In this document: one piece after another, positions 42,988 through 50,928 of the stretch
Layout of the letters: every line of letters begins with the position of its first letter
Numbering within the stretch: the stretch's first letter is position 1
Assembly: GCA_021324735.1 (NCBI GenBank)
Contig: JAJPIO010000007.1
Span: 1-64,000 of the forward strand
DNA from: Bacteroidota bacterium
GTDB taxonomy: Bacteria; Bacteroidota; Ignavibacteria; Palsa-1295
DNA: 64,000 nt
Direction of reading: 5' to 3'
Position numbers and translations under genes: made by a program
Notes under the pieces: generated by a model
What the model saw: only the letters and a program-made list of their open reading frames with translations
Database searches by the model: none
What the model was told of the DNA's origin: nothing

Positions 42988-43716
42988 ATGGACCGTTTCA
43001 CGGATGGCTGGGAAAGCATGGTGCTGGGTAAGCGGATGGATTTGGTCGTCTATGGCCATTACGGTCCAGCATTGCTACTATTCCCTCCCGGCGACGACCA
43101 TCTGGAATATGAGCGATCTGGACTCATTGAGTCGATCGACCCATTCCTCGCAGCAGGACGCATTAAAGTCATTACCGTCTCATCTGTTAATTCCGAGAGC
43201 TGGTTCAATCAGGATGTTCCGCCTCGCCAGCGGTCTATTCGCCATCAGCAATACAATCGTTACATCTCCGAAGAGGTCGTTCCATTCATCGCACGTAACA
43301 TGCGAAGCTCCCATCCCACGATCTTTACAGGTGGCGTAGCATTCGGGGCGTTGCATGCCGTCAATACTTTCCTTCGACGCCCCGACCTGTTTCAAGGAAC
43401 GATCGGTTTGTCCGGCATCTACGATCTGAAGGCGTACACAAACGGCTATTATGACGATGACGTCTATTTCAATTCACCGATGGATTACCTGCCCAACTTG
43501 ACCGGTCCCGTTCTCAATAGCCTTCGCCAAAAGGAAAAAGTCTATCTGTTAAGCGGCAAGGGGGCGGGCGAAGATCCTAACGCAAGTTGGGCCCTGGGCG
43601 AACTCATGGGACGGAAAGAAATAAAAAATTGGGTCGACCTTTGGGGTGAGGAGTATGGTCACGATTGGAATACCTGGAAAGCAATGCTCGCGACTGTATT
43701 AGGAAAATACTTTTAG
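42988..43716 (+). CDS. esterase-like alpha/beta-hydrolase-fold protein with lost nucleophile
   Basis: A 242-residue protein resembling the putative-esterase family (COG4947-like): early VYGHYGPALLLFPPG, then the elbow region TGGVAFGALHAVNTFLRRPD, then GLSGIYDLKAYTNGYYDDDV, and the His motif EEYGHDWNTW (H225). In this family the elbow reads G-x-S-x-G. Here Ser is Ala118 (codon GCA, one base from TCA). The protein is otherwise well conserved, so it may be a non-catalytic relative with a binding role. No signal peptide, so cytoplasmic. The mRNA may be leaderless. Confidence 0.8.
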   Translation: MDRFTDGWESMVLGKRMDLVVYGHYGPALLLFPPGDDHLEYERSGLIESIDPFLAAGRIKVITVSSVNSESWFNQDVPPRQRSIRHQQYNRYISEEVVPFIARNMRSSHPTIFTGGVAFGALHAVNTFLRRPDLFQGTIGLSGIYDLKAYTNGYYDDDVYFNSPMDYLPNLTGPVLNSLRQKEKVYLLSGKGAGEDPNASWALGELMGRKEIKNWVDLWGEEYGHDWNTWKAMLATVLGKYF

Positions 43717-43741
43717 TCGATTGGGATCAGCTCGATCGAGA

Positions 43742-44011
43742 TCAGCTAATGGAGAAAGCCTTCTCGTTCGTTTGCACTTCTATCTCGTTATTCTGAATTT
43801 CGGACACTCGCGCGGCTCTTGGCCCTTTTTCTACTGCCTTCTTAAAGGCATGAAGCGCTTCTTCTTCGCCCTGAACTTCTGCTTCGACCGTTCCATCAGG
43901 TCGATTGCGAGCGTATCCGGTTAGTCCCAATCGTTGAGCTTCTTCATAGCAAAAGTACCGAAACCCAACGCCCTGAACGCGACCGGAAATAACGAGGTGA
44001 AGACGCTTCAT
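43742..44011 (-). CDS. acyP: acylphosphatase
   Basis: A small 89-residue enzyme that hydrolyses carboxyl-phosphate bonds such as those of acetyl phosphate or 1,3-bisphosphoglycerate. I start at the Met at 44011 because it opens the family pattern KRLHLVISGRVQGVGFRY, with active-site Arg18 and Asn36 (GYARNRPDGTVE). The acceptor strands and the PDGTVEAEVQG segment are normal. The start lies 3 bp beyond the stop of the PBP1A gene on the same strand, so both probably share one transcript. Confidence 0.93.
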   Translation of the reverse strand: MKRLHLVISGRVQGVGFRYFCYEEAQRLGLTGYARNRPDGTVEAEVQGEEEALHAFKKAVEKGPRAARVSEIQNNEIEVQTNEKAFSIS

Positions 44012-44015
44012 TCGT

Positions 44016-46475
44016 TCAATGCTCTTTCGCTCGTGCCGCACTCTCACTATCCGCATTCGCGTGCGTTGAGATCATTGCCTGCGGCAATTTCGGACCAATT
44101 ATTCTATTCGATGAGGAATCGGTTGCCATACTGGTCCGCGGATGAGGCCGCATTTGCCCGATAGAGCGAATATCCTCAATGTCCGTATCCCCTTCTCCGA
44201 TGGGTCCGTTCGTCGGCTTGAGCGGACTACCCGGCTGAGGAGCGCCAGGATTCGGCGTGTGATTCGGCGAATTCGGTAACGGGTTCAACTGAATATCTGG
44301 TGGTGCCCCATCGGAATCATCATGCACCTGATTAGGAAACTCCGGCGACGCGACATTCGAATAGCTGGTCGTAAAGTATTCGATCTGCGGACGCAGTTCT
44401 TCATAAACATACTTCATAAAGTAGCCCCATACGGGAGCAGCAGCACGCCCACCCTGGCCATCCGCACCCGTAAAGCCGATCCGTTTATCGTCGAACCCTA
44501 CCCACACGCCCGCGGTAAAATGCGGCGTGTAACCAACGAACCATGCGTCAGTAAATCCTTGCGTCGTACCTGTTTTACCGGCAGCCGGGAAGTGAAATCC
44601 TAACGAACGAATACGCGTCGCGGTACCACCATTGACTACATCGGAAAGCGCCGATGTCATCATGTGGCAGATACGAGGCTCGAGCACGTTGTCAAACTCG
44701 GGATGTGCTTTATAAATGATCTTGCCGTTACGGTCTTCTACACGCATGACCGCATACGGAGTCGCGCGCACACCTTCATTGGCGAACGTGCTATATGCAC
44801 TCGTTAGCTCGAGTGGACTTACTTCTGCAGTACCAAGAGCGATGGAAGGATATGGCGGTATATTCGATTTGATACCTAACCGCTTCGCCATACGCACGAC
44901 GTCGTGCACCGTCGTTAATTCCAAGATCGCGTGTACCGCGCACAAGTTAACCGAATATTGCAGTGCCGTACGGATCGTCCGCATACCGCCGGCTGCTTCA
45001 CCTTCAAAATTTCCCGGCGACCAAATATGATCGCCATCCGGAATAGAGATCGGCTCGTTCGATACAACCGTCTCCGGTGTTGCGCCTTTTTCGAAGCACG
45101 ATGCATAAATGATCGGCTTAAATGCTGAACCCGGCTGACGCACGATCTGCGTAACGTGGTTCAATCCGTACCTCGCTTCGCGGAAATTCGAACTGCCGAC
45201 CATTGCAAGGATCTGGCCTGTCGTCTGATCGAGACACACAAAACCACATTGCAAACGAATAGCCGCAGCTTTGACACTATCGACAAATTGCTTATTCGAA
45301 CGAAGCTGAGATTCGACACGACGCTTATCCGCTGCGCTTTGTGCGATCCGATAATCCTGGTTCGAATGGACCGCTTTGGTAACAAGCGAATCCAGCAAGC
45401 CCTTATGTGCGCCCCAATTCCAACGCTTATCGACAACGTTCTTCTGATAATCGGTAATATGTTGTTCGACCGCTCGATTCGCGGCTCGCTGCATGGTTGC
45501 ATTAAGCGTCGTATAGACGACGAGGCCATCGCGATACAGATCGTAACCTTGCAACTCCGGTTTATGCGAAAGCTCCTGCCGGATCATCTCCACGAAGTGA
45601 GGCGCTATTCCCTGATAGCCTTTCAGAGCCTGCACCCGAATGGGGAGCGCCTTGTATTCGTCGGCCTGCTCGCGGCTTAAGTATTTCGTTTCGACCATAT
45701 TATCGAGCACGAGGTTGCGCCGTGCGATCGCATGATCGTAATTCTCATCGGGATCGTAATTTTCCGGCCCTTTAAGAATACCAATCAGGTATGCGGCCTG
45801 ATCGGTCGTAAGCTGGTTAACATCCCGGCCAAAATAGACCTGACTTGCCGATTCGATACCGTATGCTCCGCGACCAAAATAGGCGACATTAAGATACATT
45901 TCCAGTATCTCGTTCTTCGTGTGCGTGCGTTCGATCTGCACCGCCGAGACCATTTCGCGCAGCTTACGCATGACACTCTTTTCCTGGGAGAGATAAAGAT
46001 TTCTTGCAAGCTGTTGTGTGATCGTGCTCGCACCCTGACGTGGCGACAATGTTACCAGGTCGGTCCATGCCGCGCGAATGTTTCCCCAGAGATTTATTCC
46101 CCAGTGTTTGTAAAAATCACGGTCTTCGGTTGAGATAAGAGCCGCAATTACGTCCCGTGGGACGTTTTGCAAGGTGACCGTCGTGCGATTCTTAATAAAA
46201 TACTGATCGAGCCGCTCGCCATCGGCGCTAATTAGCTGTGTAGCAACTTCGGGATGAGGATTCTCAAGTTGATCGAGCGTTGGCAGTCCTCGCGCAACCG
46301 CGATCCATAACCAGACGAAAACTCCTATAAAGACAATAGCGAAAACGCTAAGAATTTTTTGCCAACGCTTTAGTCCTCGTCGTTGGCGTTCGCGGCCGGG
46401 TTTCTTCGGAAAAAGAATTTCATAGCCCTCATGAGCCATTTCCTCGCCTTTTTCCACCCACCAGTGTCGTGGCAT
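44016..46475 (-). CDS. penicillin-binding protein 1A (bifunctional peptidoglycan synthase)
   Basis: A class A PBP that polymerises glycan strands and cross-links peptides outside the inner membrane. The 819-residue protein has a basic cytoplasmic leader, one membrane helix (about 40-65, ILSVFAIVFIGVFVWLWIAV) and a GT51 glycosyltransferase domain. The latter has ISTEDRDFYKHWGIN, GASTITQQLARNLYL and KNEILEMYLNVAYFGRGAYG. The transpeptidase domain has the SxxK motif in PGSAFKPI, SVN and KTGTT. The last ~100 residues form a Pro/Asn-rich tail. The Met at 46439 is an equally good start. It follows lpxH after 12 bp and precedes acylphosphatase. Confidence 0.94.
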   Translation of the reverse strand: MPRHWWVEKGEEMAHEGYEILFPKKPGRERQRRGLKRWQKILSVFAIVFIGVFVWLWIAVARGLPTLDQLENPHPEVATQLISADGERLDQYFIKNRTTVTLQNVPRDVIAALISTEDRDFYKHWGINLWGNIRAAWTDLVTLSPRQGASTITQQLARNLYLSQEKSVMRKLREMVSAVQIERTHTKNEILEMYLNVAYFGRGAYGIESASQVYFGRDVNQLTTDQAAYLIGILKGPENYDPDENYDHAIARRNLVLDNMVETKYLSREQADEYKALPIRVQALKGYQGIAPHFVEMIRQELSHKPELQGYDLYRDGLVVYTTLNATMQRAANRAVEQHITDYQKNVVDKRWNWGAHKGLLDSLVTKAVHSNQDYRIAQSAADKRRVESQLRSNKQFVDSVKAAAIRLQCGFVCLDQTTGQILAMVGSSNFREARYGLNHVTQIVRQPGSAFKPIIYASCFEKGATPETVVSNEPISIPDGDHIWSPGNFEGEAAGGMRTIRTALQYSVNLCAVHAILELTTVHDVVRMAKRLGIKSNIPPYPSIALGTAEVSPLELTSAYSTFANEGVRATPYAVMRVEDRNGKIIYKAHPEFDNVLEPRICHMMTSALSDVVNGGTATRIRSLGFHFPAAGKTGTTQGFTDAWFVGYTPHFTAGVWVGFDDKRIGFTGADGQGGRAAAPVWGYFMKYVYEELRPQIEYFTTSYSNVASPEFPNQVHDDSDGAPPDIQLNPLPNSPNHTPNPGAPQPGSPLKPTNGPIGEGDTDIEDIRSIGQMRPHPRTSMATDSSSNRIIGPKLPQAMISTHANADSESAARAKEH

Positions 46476-46487
46476 CGTGTGCTTGTA

Positions 46488-47240
46488 TTATGATGGCGCC
46501 TTCTCGAGCCGAAAACCGCTCTCGTCAAAGACGCCGTATGTATAGGCGCGGATCCAGTCGCCTAAATTAATATAGATCCCGTTTTCGAATGTTACGATCT
46601 TCGCTTCATGCCGATGTCCCATGACAACAATTTCAGCATCACCGCGCTCGAGGACCTTTTCTGCAAACACATGTAGTCCATCCGGCTTGCGCGCGCCCCG
46701 TTTGACGTCTCTCGCGTCGGTATAAAGTCGCGATCGTCCCGATATCCATTCGGCAAAGCGGATGCCGAGATCGGGATGGACCATACGATAGAGCGATTGC
46801 AAAAAAGGATTGCGAAAAACGCTTCTCAGGACAAGATATCCGGTATCGTTTGCTGCTTTCCCATCGCCGTGAGCGATGAAGATTCTTTTACCATTCAACT
46901 CGCGGACGATATCCGTACCGTGCACCGGAATAGAAAGCTCTTTCTGAAAGTAATCCTTGTGGCCAAAATCGTGGTTGCCCATGATGTATTCGACCGGAGC
47001 CAGCTCGGCAATGCGGGCAAGTGCAGCAATGGTCCGTACGTGCCGCCGGGGAATAACGGAGGAAAACTCGAACCAGGAATCGAACAGATCGCCTACAATG
47101 AAAACACCGCCCAACGCTCCGGCTTTCCCTTGCTCGATGATATCATCGAGCAGGCGTACAAGGCGGTTTTCTCGCTGGCGGTCTTCCTCGCGCGGTCCGT
47201 ATCCTAAATGGACGTCGCTTATAAAGTAGTATTTAGACAC
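46488..47240 (-). CDS. lpxH: UDP-2,3-diacylglucosamine pyrophosphatase (LpxH family)
   Basis: A calcineurin-like metallo-phosphoesterase in lipid A synthesis, splitting UDP-2,3-diacylglucosamine to lipid X and UMP at the membrane. The 250-residue protein has all metal-site motifs: SDVHLG (D9, H11), GDLFDSW, MGNHDF, IAHGDGK and MGHRHEAK. It agrees with the length and order of LpxH. It leads the lpxH / PBP1A / acylphosphatase run and supports a lipid A outer membrane. Confidence 0.9.
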   Translation of the reverse strand: MSKYYFISDVHLGYGPREEDRQRENRLVRLLDDIIEQGKAGALGGVFIVGDLFDSWFEFSSVIPRRHVRTIAALARIAELAPVEYIMGNHDFGHKDYFQKELSIPVHGTDIVRELNGKRIFIAHGDGKAANDTGYLVLRSVFRNPFLQSLYRMVHPDLGIRFAEWISGRSRLYTDARDVKRGARKPDGLHVFAEKVLERGDAEIVVMGHRHEAKIVTFENGIYINLGDWIRAYTYGVFDESGFRLEKAPS

Positions 47241-47383
47241 TATGCTCTAGCAACCGATGGTGAGTGGCGAATCGCGCCGTTAAAATGAACTCACTTAAAA
47301 GGATGAATGAATCGGGCACGAACCCGTATTAATCATGATTCCCCACAGGGGTCGTATTCAAACGGCCTTCGCCCGGAATATTC

Positions 47384-47424
47384 TCCCGATTATCCGTAAC
47401 AATCGGGGATCGAGGGTGTTTTTT
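47384..47424 (+). promoter_or_regulatory. hairpin with downstream T run in the leader of the DUF4397 gene
   Basis: TCCCGATT (47384-47391) pairs with AATCGGGG (47401-47408). A run of six T follows at 47419-47424, 11 nt later, so it is not an ideal terminator. A repeated AGTAGTTCT (about 47442 and 47455) lies between this hairpin and the gene start. It could be a regulatory leader; function unknown. Confidence 0.3.
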
Positions 47425-47485
47425 AGTAGCAGTTACTTACAGTAGTTCTTAATAGTAGTTCTCTTTTGGAAGGATTCCTGCAGTT

Positions 47486-48982
47486 ATGATTCAAAAGCCA
47501 CTATTTGTTGCCCTGGCTATTATTGCCCTTGCTTTTGCTGCGCAAGGATGTCAGCCCTACTGCGAGAGCCTTCCATCCGAATCCTTCGCCAGCGTTCGCA
47601 TCCTGAATGCTGTCAGTAATGCGCCGGTCGTGCTGGTCTATATCGACGGTAAACTATTCGATAGCGCCTACTACGACCTCATTAACAACTATGTGCCGGG
47701 CCCCACGCGCGGATTTGGAGAACGCGATTCCTATCGCGCGGACGGGACGAAGTTACGGGCCGGCGCACATCGTATCGTTGCTGTGGTGCCGAGTTCGATC
47801 CCGGGTGAACCCGGAGATTCCATCGTAAAATCGGATTACGTCTTATTCAATCATCCGCAGACGTTGATCTATTACGGCAAAGTACGGGGTACACCGACGC
47901 AGGCGCCTCGAGTGATGTACCTGAATGATAATTTGCGAAGTGCCGATCTTAAAGCATCCTACGCGCGCTTTATCGACGCAGTGCCGGACATCGGGACGGA
48001 TCAAAGCAATTCCGGAATCGACGTATTTTTCTCGGACAGCGCAACTCCAAGACCCGATCTGAGAATGTCCTATGGTACTATCTCGGATAATACGGGCGGC
48101 GGCAATGGTACTGGGTTATCCGCCAATGATTACGTCCAGATCAAAAGCCCGCAGGGGTTGCTCATTACACCAACCAACGATACGCTGTCTCAGGATAATA
48201 TCCTGAAAGTACCCTACTCTTTTAATACCGGAGGGTTACTTTTTACGATCGTGGTCCGAGGCGAAACAAAGCCGGTCGGCGACGAGCCACCGGTCTCGAT
48301 CGTACTCTTGGAAGATGCACAAGAATCGCCACGCGGTTTTAGCAAGGTCATCGAGACGTTTGGCGTTCGCGTCGTAAACTCGACTCATATTCCAAGTTTG
48401 AGTTTGCTCGTTAAAGGCTCGTACGATCAAGGACCTCGAAATAATATTCCATCCGGGGGCGGCCTATTAAATCTTGCCCCGGATTCCGTTGGCAATTATA
48501 TTCCGTTCAGTACGGATTTCCATGCGACCGCCGATTTCTGGTTCTCGAATACCTCATCCGTCAATGATACTACCGGACACCTGCTGTATCATTTCAAGAG
48601 AACGCACTCTGCGAACGAGCGATCGACCTATATCGCGATCGATACGATCCCGCATGACAGCAATAATCTTGGCATTACTCTTCTTGAACTAAATGACACG
48701 GTCGCTCCGCCCGACCAAAGCAGCATGGGAAGAGTGCGTTTTGTCAATACCTCAGCTGATTATAACGCACAATTTACCTTTGCGGGCAAGACATTTAACC
48801 TGAAGCAAAGAGATGTGGTGGAATGGGATGCGCCCGTTGGTTCGTATTCGATTCCCATTTCGAATGGGACCGCTGTAAAAACGTCGGTCCCGTTCAATTT
48901 AACGAACGGCTTACCGGTAACAGTGTTTTTTATGCCGTCCAGCGGGACAGAAACGATTCCATACCGAATCTCCACTCGATGA
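47486..48982 (+). CDS. DUF4397-type lipoprotein
   Basis: A 498-residue lipoprotein: signal LFVALAIIALAFAAQGC with lipid Cys22. The mature part starts with the DUF4397 pattern SFASVRILNAVSNAPVVLVY and IDGKLFDSAYYDL, with a later repeat of similar beta units (RFVNTSADYNAQFTFAG, VEWDAPVGSYSIPIS). DUF4397 proteins are beta-sandwich envelope proteins of unknown role. A ribosome site (GGAAGGA) is present, unusual in this window. Its last four bases (ATGA) overlap the start of the glutaredoxin-like gene. Confidence 0.8.
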   Translation: MIQKPLFVALAIIALAFAAQGCQPYCESLPSESFASVRILNAVSNAPVVLVYIDGKLFDSAYYDLINNYVPGPTRGFGERDSYRADGTKLRAGAHRIVAVVPSSIPGEPGDSIVKSDYVLFNHPQTLIYYGKVRGTPTQAPRVMYLNDNLRSADLKASYARFIDAVPDIGTDQSNSGIDVFFSDSATPRPDLRMSYGTISDNTGGGNGTGLSANDYVQIKSPQGLLITPTNDTLSQDNILKVPYSFNTGGLLFTIVVRGETKPVGDEPPVSIVLLEDAQESPRGFSKVIETFGVRVVNSTHIPSLSLLVKGSYDQGPRNNIPSGGGLLNLAPDSVGNYIPFSTDFHATADFWFSNTSSVNDTTGHLLYHFKRTHSANERSTYIAIDTIPHDSNNLGITLLELNDTVAPPDQSSMGRVRFVNTSADYNAQFTFAGKTFNLKQRDVVEWDAPVGSYSIPISNGTAVKTSVPFNLTNGLPVTVFFMPSSGTETIPYRISTR

Positions 48983-49245
48983 AGAAGCCACTGGTCCAGT
49001 TTATCACGAAAGAAGACGGCTGTTCGCTGTGTGACGAAGCCTTTGCAGAGATCGAATCAGCGCAAGACTATGCCGATTTCGATCTCGATATTGTGAAGAT
49101 TCGTCCGGGCGACGAGTATTGGGATCTCTATTGGGATAAGATCCCCGTCATTCTTATCAACGGCAAAGTCGCATTCACGTATCGAACGACGAGGGACTCC
49201 CTTATTCGAAAGCTCAAGCCCAAACCGGCCTGGAAGTTTTGGTAA
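48979..49245 (+). CDS. glutaredoxin-like thiol protein
   Basis: An 88-residue thioredoxin-fold protein of the glutaredoxin family (DUF836/YruB-type): a first strand LVQFITKEDGCSLC with C15 and C18 as the redox pair. It then has the cis-Pro region DKIPVILINGKVAF and the last helix DSLIRKLKPK. No signal peptide, so cytoplasmic. The start at 48979 overlaps the previous gene's stop by ATGA, so translation is coupled. The pairing with an outer-envelope lipoprotein is unexplained. Confidence 0.85.
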   Translation: MKKPLVQFITKEDGCSLCDEAFAEIESAQDYADFDLDIVKIRPGDEYWDLYWDKIPVILINGKVAFTYRTTRDSLIRKLKPKPAWKFW

Positions 49246-49247
49246 AT

Positions 49248-49280
49248 AATAAGCCGGCGAACTACTGTCGCCGGCTTATT
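49248..49280. terminator. bidirectional terminator between convergent genes
   Basis: A perfect 13-bp stem (AATAAGCCGGCGA at 49248-49260 with TCGCCGGCTTATT at 49268-49280) and 7-nt loop separates the plus-strand glutaredoxin-like gene and the minus-strand DUF1501 gene. The A/T ends of the stem supply the U-rich side on both strands. Confidence 0.85.
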
Positions 49281-49302
49281 CACTTCTCAACGACATTAAC
49301 TC

Positions 49303-50925
49303 TTAGCGCTCGACGATCATTTGCCGCGCGACCGTTTGAGAGATGGTCTTTAAGCGATAAATATACGAACCGCTCGGAAGACTGTTCACATTGAAGGATA
49401 CGGTGTGAGGACCCGCTGACTGACGTCCGTCGACGACGCGCATCAGTTCTGCGCCACTCGTCGTATAAATGCCAAGCTCAACGGTCCCGGGTTGATCCAG
49501 CGTATACTGAATTTGTGTCTGGCTGGAAGCAGGGTTGGGATAATTCTGCAAGAGCATGAGTCCCATCGCTTCCGGATCCGATCCGACATATTGCTGCGAC
49601 GATGATTTGAATATTCCGAGCGACTGCCACGTCGAGTTTGCAGAGTATGTACCATTCGGGTCGGACGTCAAAACACTATGAATGTCAGCAGTATTTTGCG
49701 AGCCTCCCGCAAGCAGCCACTCATTCATCACGGTCGCATACACGTTACGGAAATCGTGCTGGGGATCGAAGATAAGGTTACCCCCGCCCGCAGTGAGTGT
49801 AGCAGCATCAAGCTTCGGATCGTTACCATATACCATTCCTTTGACCTGTGTGCCAATGACAAAGTGTGGTGCGGCTGTACCGTGATCGGTACCTGAGCCA
49901 TTCTCTTTCGGCCGGCGACCAAATTCGGAATAGGTCATGATCGCAACCTGATCTGCAACGCCGAATGCTTCAATATCCTGCTGGAATGCAGCAACAGCGG
50001 CGGAAAGATCGGTCAGCAACTGACCTTGAGCATTGAGCTCGTTCGAATGCGTATCATAACTTCCCTGCGTGACAAGATAGATCTTCGTCTGGAATCCACT
50101 GGCAATAAGCTGCGCGATCGATGCGAGTTGTGTTGCGAGGTTGCTCGTCGGATAGGTTACTTTGTTCGTCGTAACATTGCGCTGGATAATATTCTTCGTA
50201 TAGACTTCCGTCTCTTCCTGAATGATCCTTACGTACGCCAATTCATTGTATTGCGTGGTCGGATTTTGCGGAATAGCGTCATAGTTATGAAGGCTCGTTC
50301 GTAAGTCCCCTGGGGATGGCACGCGCGAGATCGCTATACCCATTCCGCCATTCTTCGATAGAAAGAGATTGCTAAGCCCGCTTCCGAACTGAAGCGCCAA
50401 CGGCTGTGGTGGAAGCGTTTGCGGGAAGCCTGGATTCTGCTCGAGCAGTAATCTTCCGATCCAGCCCGTCGATGCGAAAACATTGCTGTCGGTAGCGGTA
50501 TTCCAAATATCCGTCCCACGAAAATGGGAAAGACTCGGATTGGAATATCCTACATTTTGTAGGATCGCCATTTTGCCGGCCGAATAGAGTTGCAGGAAAC
50601 CATCCATGCCACTGTGAAAGGCCAGAGTGTTGTGATCGGGCAAGGGCGCGGTAAGCGACGAGCTGGAAAGCCCCAAGGTCGGCCGAAGTGCGGCGTAATT
50701 GGGATCGCCAAACGGCACGAGGCAATTCAGACCGTCATTACCACCTTGTAGCTGGATGATCACCAGCGCATTATTATTAGAGCTAAGCGATGACTCGAGC
50801 GCACTACGAAGCGGCGAACGTCCGAGTGCACGCACCGGCATTCCACCGAGCATGACCGGTAATGCATTGGCGGCGACTCCGATCTTTAGTCCATTCTTAA
50901 GAAAATCGCGACGTTTCATTTCCAC
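49303..50925 (-). CDS. DUF1501 protein with Tat signal and T9SS sorting domain
   Basis: A 540-residue exported protein. The first 35 residues have a twin-arginine signal (RRDFLKNGLKIGVAANA). The core (about 45-450) is DUF1501, a sulfatase/phosphatase-like fold, with VIIQLQGGNDGLNCLVPFGD, LSHFRGTDIWNTA, VAIMTYSEFGRRPKENGSG and TDHGTAAPHFVIG. The last ~85 residues (MLLQNYPNPASSQTQI to MIVER) are a T9SS type A domain. Tat export followed by T9SS sorting is unusual. DUF1501 and DUF1800 genes often occur together; here the DUF1800 gene lies 4 bp upstream. Activity unknown. Confidence 0.88.
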   Translation of the reverse strand: MEMKRRDFLKNGLKIGVAANALPVMLGGMPVRALGRSPLRSALESSLSSNNNALVIIQLQGGNDGLNCLVPFGDPNYAALRPTLGLSSSSLTAPLPDHNTLAFHSGMDGFLQLYSAGKMAILQNVGYSNPSLSHFRGTDIWNTATDSNVFASTGWIGRLLLEQNPGFPQTLPPQPLALQFGSGLSNLFLSKNGGMGIAISRVPSPGDLRTSLHNYDAIPQNPTTQYNELAYVRIIQEETEVYTKNIIQRNVTTNKVTYPTSNLATQLASIAQLIASGFQTKIYLVTQGSYDTHSNELNAQGQLLTDLSAAVAAFQQDIEAFGVADQVAIMTYSEFGRRPKENGSGTDHGTAAPHFVIGTQVKGMVYGNDPKLDAATLTAGGGNLIFDPQHDFRNVYATVMNEWLLAGGSQNTADIHSVLTSDPNGTYSANSTWQSLGIFKSSSQQYVGSDPEAMGLMLLQNYPNPASSQTQIQYTLDQPGTVELGIYTTSGAELMRVVDGRQSAGPHTVSFNVNSLPSGSYIYRLKTISQTVARQMIVER

Positions 50926-50928
50926 TCC

